Assembly (NCBI GenBank): GCA_946406115.1
Contig: OX291543.1
Coordinates: 36,296,815-36,360,814, forward strand
Reading direction: 5' to 3'
Length of the DNA: 64,000 nucleotides
Origin: Apoda limacodes
Taxonomy: Eukaryota; Arthropoda; Insecta; Lepidoptera; Limacodidae
How positions within the stretch are numbered: position 1 is the stretch's first letter; each line of letters opens with the position of its first letter. The notes beneath the pieces were generated by a model that had not been told where the DNA came from, searched no databases, and saw only the letters and a list, made by a program, of their open reading frames with translations. Shown here piece by piece: positions 42,480-52,970 of the stretch. The translations under genes were made by a program, and so were the position numbers.

Positions 42480-42830
42480 AATGGGAGCGCTGGAGTAACT
42501 TGAAGAGCTGGCAAATTTCCCATTATGGGTTGTAAGCATTTTCGCTTGAATCTCGTAGATTTGTTTATTTGTGGAGGCCAATTTCCTACCACCTATGGGC
42601 CAAAATTGGTCCCGAATCAAACATAACAGTTGTTGAGTACTGCAATAGAGTAAATCTAAGGTGTTCCTTTTTAAAGAGCTGCTTGGTCCAAATGTGATGA
42701 AGTATAAAGAGTTTTTTGTCACAAGCACAATGTGAAGCATTGTCGATTCGACCAGCAAAAAGCCAAAGGAGTCGACGAATGGGCTAAGTGAAATTAAATG
42801 TGACTTACTGGGCAATGTCTTGTAATGGCT
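42480..42830 (-). pseudogene. BEL/Pao pol fragment (RNase H-integrase junction)
   Basis: Minus-strand frame at 42815-42477 begins LPSKSHLISLSPFVDSFGFL and later reads LLCLIRDQFWPIGGRKLA, the segment leading into the integrase zinc domain in BEL/Pao elements. The usual arginine/glycine motif after the first block is disrupted. It is an isolated fragment with no LTR or other pol domain nearby, and is unrelated in sequence to the Pao element at 60-64 kb over this part. Confidence 0.7.
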
Positions 42831-43256
42831 AGGGAAATAATATATAAAAGGTTATTAATAGCATATATAATAAGCAACAGTAGAAGTTAACAGGAATAAG
42901 TTACGGCGCAGTTACGAGTAGAGTCGGGCCCCGTGTCACAAAGTTATTTAATTTGCGGTGCTCGACGCTGCGCACTCAACGTTACGTTAATAACTTGAAT
43001 AACATTGAATGACGTGTTTCTGGTCTAAGTTTTATTGAAGATTACGGTAGCAATTTAATTAGTTATTGTAAGTAAATATACTCAAGGAGCTAAGAGTTTC
43101 GTTGTATTTTGTACTACCTGACTAAATTTGTGGACATAGAATGAAACTGTTTATGTAATCTGTGGATGGAACCATATTTTTATTAAATAACAATAATAAT
43201 TTCTTCCCAGAGTATATAAACTATTTAAATATTGTTAAATTTAATTGATCTATAAC
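42831..43256. other. No gene recognised
   Basis: AT-rich with a slightly GC-richer patch at 42900-43000; nothing supported. Confidence 0.5.
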
Positions 43257-43257
43257 T

Positions 43258-44860
43258 AATGTCAAAGTCAAAGTCAAAGTCAAAATGGTTTATTCAAATT
43301 AGGATATTACAATCACTTTTGAATCGTCAAAGTTATGAAATATTATTTTTTGAACAATCCCAACTCCGATCCGGTTCATAATGTAATTGATTTCTAGCGA
43401 GAAGAATCCGGCAAGGAACTCGATGGTTACTCTTTTAAAAAACATCATAAAAACTTAAAATACAATCAATGTTTGAAATGAAAAATTTAAGCCGTACAAT
43501 TTTATATTATTTCAATTTTAATTTGGTTAACCTATGCATCCTGTAATTAGGCATCTTCAGTCCCAAGGATTTTTATCATTTACATAGTCTGAAATATTGT
43601 AGTTTGCCTTTTTACAAAGTACCTGATTGATAAAAGATTTAAATTTACTTATTGTTAGCTTTTGAATATTATTGGGAACTTTGTTGTAAAAGTGTATACA
43701 TTGCCCTATAAAAGAGTTACTTATTTTGTATAGACGTGTATCATGCACCAACAGCTTATTTTTACTTCTAGTATTTACTTTGTGAACGTTACTTTTCTTG
43801 CTAAAACTATTGATATTTTTATGTACATATAAAATATTTTCAAATATGTACTGCATTTCATGTACATGTATTTCATATATTTCATATAAAGTTAAAATTT
43901 TTACTTCCCTAAACCTATCCCTCAGAGATATCCTAGACCCTAATTTATAAATAGCACGAATTGCCCTTTTTTGTAACAAAAATATTCTATTTACATCAGC
44001 AGCGCTACCCCACAATAGGATACCATATGTCATTAAACTATGGAAATAGCTAAAATATACTATTTTTGAAGTGTCGACATCGGTCAATTGTCTTATTATC
44101 TTGATCGCATACACAGCAGAGCTAAGTTTTTGGCTAGGTTATGAATATGAGGACCCCATTGAAGTTTGGAGTCCAGCGTTATGCCAAGAAAGACTGTTGA
44201 ATTAACAAGTTCTAATTGCTCGCCATTACCATTAATACATGTCTATATTTGACTAACATTTGGTAATGTAAATTTAACTCATTTGGTTTTTTTTTCATTT
44301 AGTAACAAATTATTAGCGTTAAACCAATTTACCATTTTAAAAAGGGCATTATTTAATTCATCATCATCAGACCTAAAATTGAGCCCCGAGGGACTCCCAT
44401 AGTGACTGCTGATCCCGGAGATATTTCACCGTTAACATCTATTTTCTGTACTCTGTTAGTCATGTAGGAGGTCAAAAGGTCGAGAACTTTGCCTCTAATA
44501 CCATAGTGATGTAGCTTCCTGATGAGATTTTCATGTTGGACACAGTCAAATGCCTTAGATAAATCACAAAGTACTCCTAGAGAATCATGCGAATCCTCCC
44601 AGGTGTTAAATATATTTTTTAATAGTGCCGCTCTTGCATCGGTTGTGGTACGGCCTTTCATAAAGCCAAATTGTCTACTACTAAGTAGGTCATTAATACA
44701 GAAATGGCTTAACATTTGACAAAGTATGATTTTTTTAAAAACTTTACTGTGTACAGGTAGTGTTGAAATAGGCCGAAAATTATAAGGATCTGTTGAACTA
44801 CCTGTAATAATTTTAGAAACGAAATGTAACATCAAAGAATTATTTTAGCTATTGCTTTGA
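43258..44860 (-). pseudogene. CR1/Jockey-type LINE, RT to 3' tail, broken
   Basis: Minus strand. RT from 44835: FRPISTLPVHSKVFKKII, SSRQFGFMKGRTTTDA, motif A CDLSKAFDCVQHENL (about 44570), GVPRGSILG (usual Q replaced by R). The frame breaks just after this at about 44355, and the YADD box is lost in a gap. The C-terminal region 44114-43557 is open for 185 codons (MTYGILLWG, LQKRAIRAIYKLG, FYNKVPNNIQKL). The 3' untranslated region follows and ends in (GACTTT)n at 43260-43285. The two open parts show selection was recent for this family, but this copy is dead. Confidence 0.85.
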
Positions 44861-44963
44861 ACCAAGCATCATTTAGTGGCGATGTGGATGTTGTAGCCTA
44901 AACCTTTCACAGTAAAGAAAAACTATTGTTAAAATGTTAGTTAACTTGACAGTTCAACACTGG

Positions 44964-45368
44964 CACCATAATGTCTAAGCTCACGCTGCCTCGTTACGTA
45001 CACTAGTGTTTCAATACTCTATGTCCACCCTACGATCAGGCTCAAGCTACCTCGTTACGTACTGTTATAGGATTAACGGATTCCGATTTTTTTGAAAAAA
45101 GATAAATAAATCTTTTATACAAGAATATAATATAATGAAAAAAACTCAAAGTACATAAAATGAAATTATTATGTGCAAGTGTTACCGATCTGGAAGCTAG
45201 AGTCGAACTGTCACTTAGAAGAAAGATAATCCTTTCCATGGCAAAAGTGCTGACGCGGAAATAGGGTGGTAATCCTTACTATATACAGGGAGGATATATA
45301 ACAGTACACTAGTGTGTCGACACTCTAGCTCCACCCTACGATCAGGCTCACGCTACCTCGTTACGTAC
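44964..45368. repeat. 61-bp satellite hosting two LTR elements
   Basis: Units 44998-45058 and 45304-45364 (61 bp each) start GTACACTAGTGT and end CTCGTTAC; a partial unit precedes (44964-44997). They are interrupted by a solo LTR exactly at the unit boundary, and the next boundary (45365-45368) carries the truncated provirus. So both insertions hit the same phase of the repeat. Confidence 0.85.
45063..45303 (-). mobile_element. Solo LTR, minus orientation, GTAC-flanked
   Basis: Flanked by GTAC at 45059-45062 and 45304-45307. On the minus strand it starts TGTTATATATCC and ends AATCCTATAACA, matching the first 12 and last 9 bases of the complete provirus LTR, while the interior is different. 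LTR length 241. It is the recombination relic of a related provirus family. Confidence 0.8.
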
Positions 45369-45625
45369 TGTTATACCCCTTGGCAGTAGGGGTAATTGCT
45401 AACCTCAACTGAAACCTACACTACTTGCTCACTAGGTAGTATCGCTTCTCCGTCACCTCACTCAACGGACCTCAGTCTCGTCTCAATCCGAACTCAAACC
45501 AGTCACTTTCATTTTGTTCCTCTGTTTCTTTAATTTTTAATTGTAATTTTCTATTAATTAAATATTATTCGTGTACCAAAAATAGTTTTTTTTTTAAAAA
45601 CTATTTCGCGAGCCCCGTTGTAACA
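45369..45625 (+). repeat. 5' LTR of the truncated relative
   Basis: Starts TGTTATACCCC and ends GTTGTAACA; a TGGTGGCAGC primer site follows at 45627-45636, the same as in the complete provirus. Contains TCAGTC in its middle (about 45472). Interior sequence is otherwise diverged from the other LTR. Confidence 0.85.
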
Positions 45626-46009
45626 TTGGTGGCAGCAGGAAAGGATCAAAAAAAGATCTCGTTTCGCCTCAGTGACAATATTTCCATTTTACACGAACTT
45701 TTATTTATTTTTTGAACTGTGAGCTTAATGTGCGGAGTGTAATCTACCAGTTTAATTCTAAAACCTAGACTTTGTGTCACGCATCTCTACCCATTTATGG
45801 GCAGTACTACAGCACACCGCGCTTAACGCTGAGTCCTGGCTCCAGAGAGGGAAGAAGAGAGAAAGAAACAATTATTAGAAAGCAAAATTACCATTACATC
45901 AAAGAAAAGCTATTGCCGATAAGTTACTGCTCGCCGCGCCGACCGCTGAAACAACAACCGATTCTGGCCCAGCTTTGCACCAGCATCGCCATCATCCATA
46001 CATAGAAAA

Positions 46010-46044
46010 ATGAAATTCACCGCTCTGTTCCAGCTACTGTGAGT
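46010..46044 (+). other. Leader exon and splice donor of the relative
   Basis: ATG at 46010 opens MKFTALF, hydrophobic like a signal peptide start, and meets CT/GTGAGT at 46038/46039. As in the complete provirus, the unspliced frame ends at a TGA inside the donor (46040-46042). The matching acceptor and env are missing in this copy. Confidence 0.65.
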
Positions 46045-46451
46045 CGTAAACTTTTATCAGTGTTTTTGTGTCGTGTTTTTTTTTTTTATTTTTTCGCATT
46101 TTGATTTATGATTTGTTTTATATACATTTTGTGTTGTTTTACAAAGTTTTTATTCTAGATGTAATAGATACCAAATATTTTACAATATTCATAACTAGTA
46201 ATTCAAGTTCAACTAAATATTCAAGTATTATTAATATTACTTAGTTACGAGGCATGGAATATCAAGCTTTGTTACTTAGAATAAGAACTCCAGCCCACGC
46301 ACATTGCCGTATCGTCTCCGCTCAGCTCAAGTAACCTGTAAAATAAACAAAAGGTGTCAGATAAATTTACCGTATATTTGTCGCTCAATATCCTGTTTCT
46401 GATCTGGTAATATGACTATATTATATTTTTTCTATATAAGTAAAATACAAA

Positions 46452-47366
46452 ATGGGTAAAGATGACATAGTAAAATCAGTAAGTGATGAGGAAATAAGCC
46501 TACACATCCTTTTAAAATTCATTAAGCCTTACAGTGGTAGCCGGGAAGACCTAAACTCCTTTTTAATAATTTGCGATGATGCATATAATCTCGCATGTAC
46601 GAGCCAAGAAGACATTTTATTTAAATATATATTGAGTCAGTTAGAAGGTAAAGCTAAAATTGCTTGTTCTATTAAAGAAACCCAATTCAGTGAAAGGAAG
46701 CACTACTCCCAGCTTTTAATGGAACTCCAGGATAGCAGGCAGGGCACAAACGAAAATGTTACACAGTACCCGCTGCGTATTGAAACCTGTCTCTCTCAAA
46801 TCCTTGCAGAGGTTTCATTGTCTAGCACGAAGGCAAAGAAAATGCCCGGACGTACAGCTGCAATGGAGGACTTAGCCCTCCAGCACTTTCTTATGGGATT
46901 ACAACCCAGATTATCAAATATTATCAGATGCCGGTCTCCGAAAACTCTTAATAAAGCTATCAAACACGCGATTTCAAAAGAAAAAATCCAACAAGCCCTT
47001 TATAAAAGAACTCCCCCATTAGAACAAAGAATATTTAGACAACCTTCCACTTCAAGGCCACTTAATTGTTACCAACCTCCCGCTACTAATCCACAGTCAG
47101 GCGCTTCAACTCCTTTCAACAGAACGCGGCCATTGAACAACGCAAACTAGCCTATAACGTGCAGGTACTGCAAAACGATAGACCACTCGATATATCAATG
47201 TAGGAAACGCGAGTTGAATAACAATCGCAACAGAAATCAACCACCTCAATTTTACCCCTCACACTCCAGAAACTCCTATGCTACAAGAAACCCAGTCCAA
47301 TTTGTAGAACTAGAAGAAGATGTGGGAGAACAGTCTCCATCAAACGCTGCAAAAAATTTAAACTAA
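46452..47366 (+). pseudogene. gag: gag of the relative, one nonsense codon
   Basis: ATG at 46452, open to TAG 47148-47150, after which the same frame continues through a CCHC zinc knuckle (47160-47201, C-x2-C-x4-H-x4-C) to TAA 47364-47366. Compared with the complete provirus it lacks about 14 codons after ACSIKE (about 46680), an in-frame deletion. The region upstream of it is unbroken here and shows where the gag frame of the complete provirus should continue. Not functional. Confidence 0.9.
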
Positions 47367-47396
47367 AGGTCGTCTCACCCCTATGTCGCACGAGAC
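47357..47396 (+). promoter_or_regulatory. Conserved -1 frameshift signal in the relative
   Basis: TTTAAAC at 47357-47363 lies in phase directly before the gag stop. An eight-base spacer is followed by a five-pair stem, GTCTC 47372-47376 with GAGAC 47392-47396. The pol frame is the -1 frame and is open. The stem sequence differs from that of the complete provirus, but the geometry matches. Confidence 0.75.
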
Positions 47397-47905
47397 AGGA
47401 AAAACCTAAAGTCGCCATCAAACATGCTAAATCGGTTTTCTGTGTAGCCAATACTGTCACTGTCTCTCTTAAATCTACTGTATCTTCTGCCGTCGCTGAT
47501 CTACTGAATCTACTGCAACCGCTGAATCAACTGCATCCACTTAACCCACTGCATCCACTGAATCCACTGTATCCACTGAATCCACTGCATCCACTGCATC
47601 CACTGCATCCACTGAATCCACTGAATCTACTGTATCCACTTAATCCACTGAATCCAATAAACACACTGTATCCAATAAACCCGCTGTATCCAATAAACCC
47701 GCTGTATGCAATAAACTCGCTGTACTCACTGAATCCACTGCACCTGCTATATTCTCCAACACCGCTATGTCCACCGCTCCTACAACATCGATACCGTCTG
47801 CAACACCCACTGAATCTAACCTTCTTACTTTTCCATCTTACAACGCTACTAACTCAAATCAGCGATTTTTACCTCATGTGCTACTAAAAACTGGCCTCTC
47901 AGAAA
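47367..47905 (+). repeat. Gag-Pol linker with 9-bp tandem repeats
   Basis: At about 47500-47745 the linker is made of ATCCACTGA-type 9-bp repeats (three codons), with later AATAAACCCGCTGTATCC variants. It occupies the place of the 24-codon repeat in the complete provirus. Confidence 0.8.
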
Positions 47906-48765
47906 ATAATTAAGTACTATTAATTGATACAGGTTCCTCAGCGAGCCTGATAAAAAAGTACGCCATACAAAACATGCCAAATTTAAATCGAGAAGTTATG
48001 AAACTAAAGGGTATTGATTCTGGAAGTAACGTAACCTCGACATTGGGAAATTTCAAACTTGCCCTATTCCCAAACATTTCACCTAAGCTACAATATAAAT
48101 TTCATGTTGTACAAGATATCCACCTGCCCTATGACGCTATCAAAGGTAAATACCTGCTTAACGACCTTACTGCAACATTGACTACAACAGGAATACCTTA
48201 CGAATCCGATCTGTATGTATAAAATTAAAATTCTGTGAACCTGTGTACACTATCCCTCCACGCACTGAATCTATTATAGAATGCACCGTAATGAATCCCA
48301 ATCTCAAAGAAGGCATAATTATAGATCAGCACATATCCAATTCACTACTGGTTGCGAATTGCATAGTACGGGTAAAGGATAATAATCGTATTAACGTATC
48401 AGTGATAAATACATCCGAGAAATCAGTTCGCATAAACTCTGATTTGAAACTACGACTTGAACCACTCGACAGTAATGCAACCTTACAAGATCCAAAAACA
48501 TTCTGAATTAATTACGCTTCAAACCGAACCTCTGAAGTTCTTAGTCTCTTGAGAACTGATCACCATTCAGGTCCATCCTACAGAGGAAGTTCAAGCTTTG
48601 ACAGAAACGTGCTCCAAGTACTCAGACATATTTCATCTGCCTGACGACCGACTAACGTACACCTCAACAATCCAACACCAAATAAGGACCAACAATGACA
48701 ATCCTGTCCATACTAAATCCTACCGTTTCCCCAAATGCCACAAACGAGAAGTGGAAAAACAATAA
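47906..48765 (+). pseudogene. pol: Protease and pre-RT region of the relative, broken
   Basis: LIDTGSSASLI at about 47918-47950 is the protease active site (DTGS where the complete provirus has DSGA). A TAA lies directly upstream in frame (about 47909). The following pieces (47974-48222, 48243-48506) match the complete provirus in order but are separated by stops and frame changes. The pre-RT DIFHLP sequence is at about 48628. Confidence 0.85.
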
Positions 48766-50320
48766 GACAACATGTTTCGACAAGACATAATAACGCCTTC
48801 CATTTCACTATGGTCCTCTCCTATTTGGGTTGTACCGAAAAAGCTCGACGCTTCCGGACAACGAAAGTGGAGAGTCGTCATCGACTACCGGAAACTCAAT
48901 GACGTCACAATTGGTGAAACTTATCCTATCCCACAAATCACAGAGATCCTAGATCAACTTGGTAAAAATAAATATTTCTCCACACTTGATCTAGCTTTCA
49001 CCAAATATTGGTCTCTCCTGATGATGCGCCATAGACAGCTTTCTCAGTTCCCCAGGGACACTTCTAGTTCAATCGTGTGCCCTTCGGGCTCAAAAATGCC
49101 TTTTTTACCTTCCAGAAACTAATGAATACTTGCTTGGCAGGACTTCAGGGCGTGCGATGCTTCGTGTACCTTGATGACATAGTCGTATACTCATACGATC
49201 TGTCGTCACACATAGAAAACCTATCTACTATCTTCGAAAAACTACGCAGTTTCAATCTAAAGTTGCAGCCAGACAAGTGTGAGTTCCTCCGTAAATATGT
49301 AAGCTACCTTGGTCACATAATCAGTGGCAAAGGAGTCAAACCCAATCCAGACAAAATAAAGGCAGTGGCCGACTTTCTAATCCCTAAGAACCCAAAAGAC
49401 ATCAAATCTTTCCTTGGCCTAATCTCCTACTATAGCAGATTCATACCGGTATTCTCTAAAATCTCCAAACCCTTGAGTTCCCTCCTCAGAAAGGACTGTA
49501 CCTTTGACTGAAAAAATGAACAGCAACTATCCTTTGAGACACTTAAAAACAAACTTATCACTGCACCTATTCTATCCTACCCTGACTTTAGTCAACCTTT
49601 TGTCCTAACATGCGACGCCTCAAACTATGCTATTTCTGCTATCCTTTCCCAAGGTCCTATTGGCAATGACCGTCCCATTGCATTTACTTCCCGCACCTTG
49701 AATAAGGCAGAGTGCAATTACAGTGTGACCGAGAAGGAATGCCTTGCTATCATATACAGTATAAAAATATTCCGTCCTTACCTCTATGGTAATCGCTTTA
49801 CGATTGTCACAGATCACAAACCACTTAAGTGGTTATTTAATTGCAAGGATCCCGGCTCCAAACTGATTCGATGGCGATTAAAACTGGAAGAGTTTGATTA
49901 TAATATTGAATATAAAAAAGGTTAAGCCAACAGTAATGCCGACGCCCTTTCAAGGTTCCTAGTTTATCCTACACAGCAACAGGAACCTCCTTTATCATCT
50001 GCAGATCCGCATGATCCCAATTCACTTGAATTAAGCCCATTTAATTCCCAAAACATAGATTTCAGTCCTCTAGATATACCCTCTGCGGCAGTACCTCTAG
50101 AAGATACCACCGGTATCGAAAACCCAACATACTTTACCCTTCTCTAAATTCTCCAAACCTTGACGAACTTCTCCAAAATATTCCTGACTCTCCGAATGAC
50201 AACATACAAAATAATAACCTTTTGCCAGGAGACACCGCTGAAAACATCACTCAATCTCCTGAACCCAGCACATCCTACCAACCACAGACTGACTGTCCAT
50301 CGACCAACTCTAACTTACCC
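48766..50320 (+). pseudogene. pol: RT and RNase H of the relative, broken
   Basis: RT: WRVVIDYRKLN and LDL (about 48990) then a frame break; RT resumes with YLDD at 49167-49178 and CEFLRKYVSYLGH. TGA at 49509-49511 and TAA at 49923-49925 interrupt RNase H (TCDASNYAISAIL, TEKECLAII, TDHKPLKWLF). After 49925 a proline-rich spacer comparable with that of the complete provirus runs to the R1-type insertion at 50321. Confidence 0.9.
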
Positions 50321-50329
50321 TTTTTTTTT

Positions 50330-51225
50330 AACGAAGATAAATCCTTTTACGGACTATCCACAGTTGGCTAGACTGCAGACGCGTGTGGGACTCACCCAGC
50401 AGATGCTGGGAATACCCACTAAAACTTTCCGGTTTCCAACTAAGCCCTTCGTGGGGGCAAAGTGGGGTCCTGATAGATTTCACCACTTTACCTCCGGGCT
50501 GCCCTGCTCGAACACTGGGCTCCACCAAACTGCTCTAGGGGAAACACCGCTAAAGCAGTTTTCAGACGGTGACGACCATAGTGCAATGGCGTGCGTGAGG
50601 CCAATCACGCACGTCGGCCGCCAATGGTAGGGTCATTAGGCAGGGCCGAAGCGATATTGGCCCGTCTTCTCCTACCAGTCCGTCTGCGGCAGAGAGGGGG
50701 TGCGGGAGGGTTTCCCTCACTCTCTCTCTCCGCGACCTCCTTCTGGGATATAAAGTCCTCACAGAAGGGGTCTACAGCCTCCCATTCCGGTTCCCCACCG
50801 AGCATAGTTCGTACGACGCGAGAGTTCGCGCGCATCGATACCTGCCAAGACGCAGGCAGCCCGGTGGCTGTGCTCGACGCAGTAGGGCTGCCGTTCGGGG
50901 CGAGAGGAGCCACCCCGTGGTACAGCCGGCGGCATGCTGTTGTCAGTCCTCCAAGATTGGGGAGGAGCCGACCGAGTGCGGCTGCTGCGGCACACAGCCG
51001 GGGAGCGAGGAGCTTAAAATGCTCCTCGAAACTCCACCGAGGGTCCAAAACGAGGCCGAGGTACTTCATTTGTCCCTCGACCGGTATTGTGGAGCCCTAC
51101 ACTCTTAGTCCATGAAGGCTATGGCCCTGGTTTTTTCAAGGGCCACTTCCAGGTCTTCATGATATAAAAGTGCCTCCTCATGGGGGAGCCTGTTAAACGC
51201 GTTGCGAAGGTCTAACTCGAATTCA
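50330..51225 (-). pseudogene. R1-type RT C-terminal region and 3' UTR
   Basis: Minus-strand frame from about 51225 reads FDLRNAFNRLPHEE-like sequence (a fragment reminiscent of RT motif A), then from 51069 MKYLGLVLDPRWSFEEHF, AAAALGRLLPNLGG and RRLYHGV, the conserved region after the RT core in R1-clade elements. The catalytic YADD block is missing between the two, so there is a deletion. Stop and frame changes follow, then a GC-rich 3' untranslated region with CCCAGCATCTGCTGGG (about 50395-50410, a perfect hairpin). Confidence 0.75.
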
Positions 51226-51230
51226 CTTCA

Positions 51231-51306
51231 CGTAACAAAGTGCATATTATGTCCATCAAGGCAGCTAGAGCTCTTAGTTGCCTTGATGGACATGCACTTT
51301 GTTACG
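51231..51306. repeat. 76-bp near-perfect palindrome
   Basis: CGTAACAAAGTGCAT at 51231-51245 pairs with ATGCACTTTGTTACG at 51292-51306, and GTCCATCAAGGCA (51251-51263) pairs with TGCCTTGATGGAC (51279-51291). Five extra bases (ATTAT) lie in the left arm only. The centre (GAGCTC) is also palindromic. It sits at the breakpoint of the R1 inversion. Confidence 0.9.
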
Positions 51307-51467
51307 GTTAATATTGATTAAACCCAGTTTGCTATTCACTTAATTTTACACAGGCCGCAAGTAGCGTTTCGCGGTTTACAATATGTATTAGAGCATACAT
51401 ATGAAATATTTTCTGAATAAAGAGTAACTTGTGATCTCTTAGTCAGTCGGATTTCAGCGCAAAGTAC

Positions 51468-51632
51468 TGTTGATATCCCTTGTAACAATGTTACATTTCT
51501 GCTACACAGCTCTTTAGCAGCTATGTGAACTTGAGGCTGAATAATTTGTGCTGTTACCCTTTATAACACTGTTAAGTTGCTGCTACACAGCTCTTAAGCA
51601 GCTGTGTGAACCCAAGGCTGTATAATTTGTGC
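51468..51632. repeat. Tandem pair of 81-84-bp hairpin-containing units
   Basis: Units 51468-51551 and 51552-51632 share TGCTACACAGCTCTT, AGCAGCTATGTGAAC-type sequence, AAGGCTGTATAATTTGTGC. Within each unit CACAGCT and AGCTGTG-type arms can pair. Not recognised; it lies between the palindrome and the inverted LINE segment. Confidence 0.7.
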
Positions 51633-51730
51633 CCATTTAAGAGTTATAAGAGCTGTTTAAGGTCGTATACAGCTAATGCAGCTTCTTTATTCAGCTTTAA
51701 GCGTTTTGGAAATCCGTTATTTGGCTATTA

Positions 51731-52970
51731 AGCAGCCTCGTGTGCTGCTTGGGCAACTGCCAGCTGGTTGGCATCGACAGACGGCTCTGCTGCTATAATG
51801 GTGGCAACTGCTTCCTCGGCCCCCACACTTATCCTTAGGAAAAGGGGGCCGGGATTCGTGGTGGGGAAATGGGGAGAAGTAGTGGTCATTTCGACGTACT
51901 TCTCCCCAAACTGCAGTCGGGCGGATTTTGATTCCTTCCTGACTGCGGTTGAGGGGGCAGTTCGGAGGGTTTCGCCCCTATCGGTATTGGTGGCTGGGGA
52001 CCTCAATGCGAAGTTCCGCACCTGGGGTTGCCCTGGCACGGATGCTCGGGGAGCCGACCTGGAGTCATGGGCATTAGGGTTGGGGCTGCAGGTCGTCAAC
52101 AGAGGGTCAGTTCCTACGTGCGTCCAGTGGCAGGGCACGTCTATAGTATAAGTGACCTTTGCCACCCCCGCTCTTGCCAGTCGCATCAATGACTGGCGAG
52201 TGGTGGAGAATGTGGAGACCCTATCGGATCACATATATATCCGATACGAGGTCTCGCTGTCTTCCAACGGGACGCGAATTGAAACGGGCCCTACATCGAG
52301 TGCCTTTCAAAGGTGGGCACTTGCCAAGCTCCGCCCGACGTGGCAGAGGAGGCAGCAATAGTGATATGCTGGTCGGAGGTCCCAGCTCGACTCGCAGAGG
52401 ACGCCGAAGGCATGGCTGAGAATTTTGCGGACGACTTAAAGGCCGTCTGTGGAGCAGCTATGCCAAGGACACACGCACTGCCACGAAGGAATACCAGTAT
52501 GAGGGCCAGGCGCGCCTACTTACGTTGCTGCAGGCGCACCACAACCACGCCTGAGGAGGAGGAAGATCTTCGACAAACGTACAGAGAGGCCCAGAAGGCC
52601 CTGCGAACTGAAATCTGCAGGGCCAAGGAGGAATCATGGGAGCGCTTCATAGTGCTCCTGGAAGATGATCCATGGGGTGTCCTTACGGGGCGTTGAGGAG
52701 GGGTTTAAATCCGCTGCTCCCTCCACGTCCTCAATGGAAGAGGGACTTCTAAAAAGGGTACTTGGCTCTCTATTTCCGGACCCTGGTCCATTTTAGCCCC
52801 CTAGAATGACGCCTCCAGTGGATCCTCAGTCGAGGTGGGATGAAGGACCTCCAGTGACGGAAGGTGAGTTCGGCGCTGTGCAGTACCGGCTTCGGTGCAA
52901 AAGTAAAGCAACAGGACCAGATGGGGTCCTAGCAAAGGTTCTGTCCCTGGCGCTGGGACCGCTAGAGGTT
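51731..52970 (+). pseudogene. R1-type endonuclease and start of RT (inverted segment)
   Basis: Plus strand: WLASTDGSAAI, VVVISTYFSPNCSRADFD, LVAGDLNAKFRTWG (Asp and Asn of the APE-type active site), then a stop at 52149 and in the next part VTFATPALASRINDW and ETLSDHIYI (catalytic His). The N-terminal endonuclease part is missing. Later KSKATGPDGV (about 52910) is the start of RT. Frame breaks at about 52150, 52300 and 52700. It ends at 52970 where ORF1 begins on the other strand. Confidence 0.8.

Larger units (their letters stand above)
45369..50320 (+). mobile_element. Older relative of the provirus, truncated at right
   Basis: Begins at a 257-bp 5' LTR and runs through leader, gag, protease, RT and RNase H, then ends where an R1-type LINE has inserted. 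Integrase, env and the 3' LTR are not present on the far side (after 54.4 kb). Many stops and indels show it is dead. GTAC at 45365-45368 precedes it. Protein similarity to the complete provirus is high in RT and RNase H. Confidence 0.9.

Noticed and set aside
50591..51115. 174-codon plus-strand frame
   Set aside because: Opposite strand of the R1-type RT C-terminal region, which has recognisable conserved blocks; GC-rich shadow.
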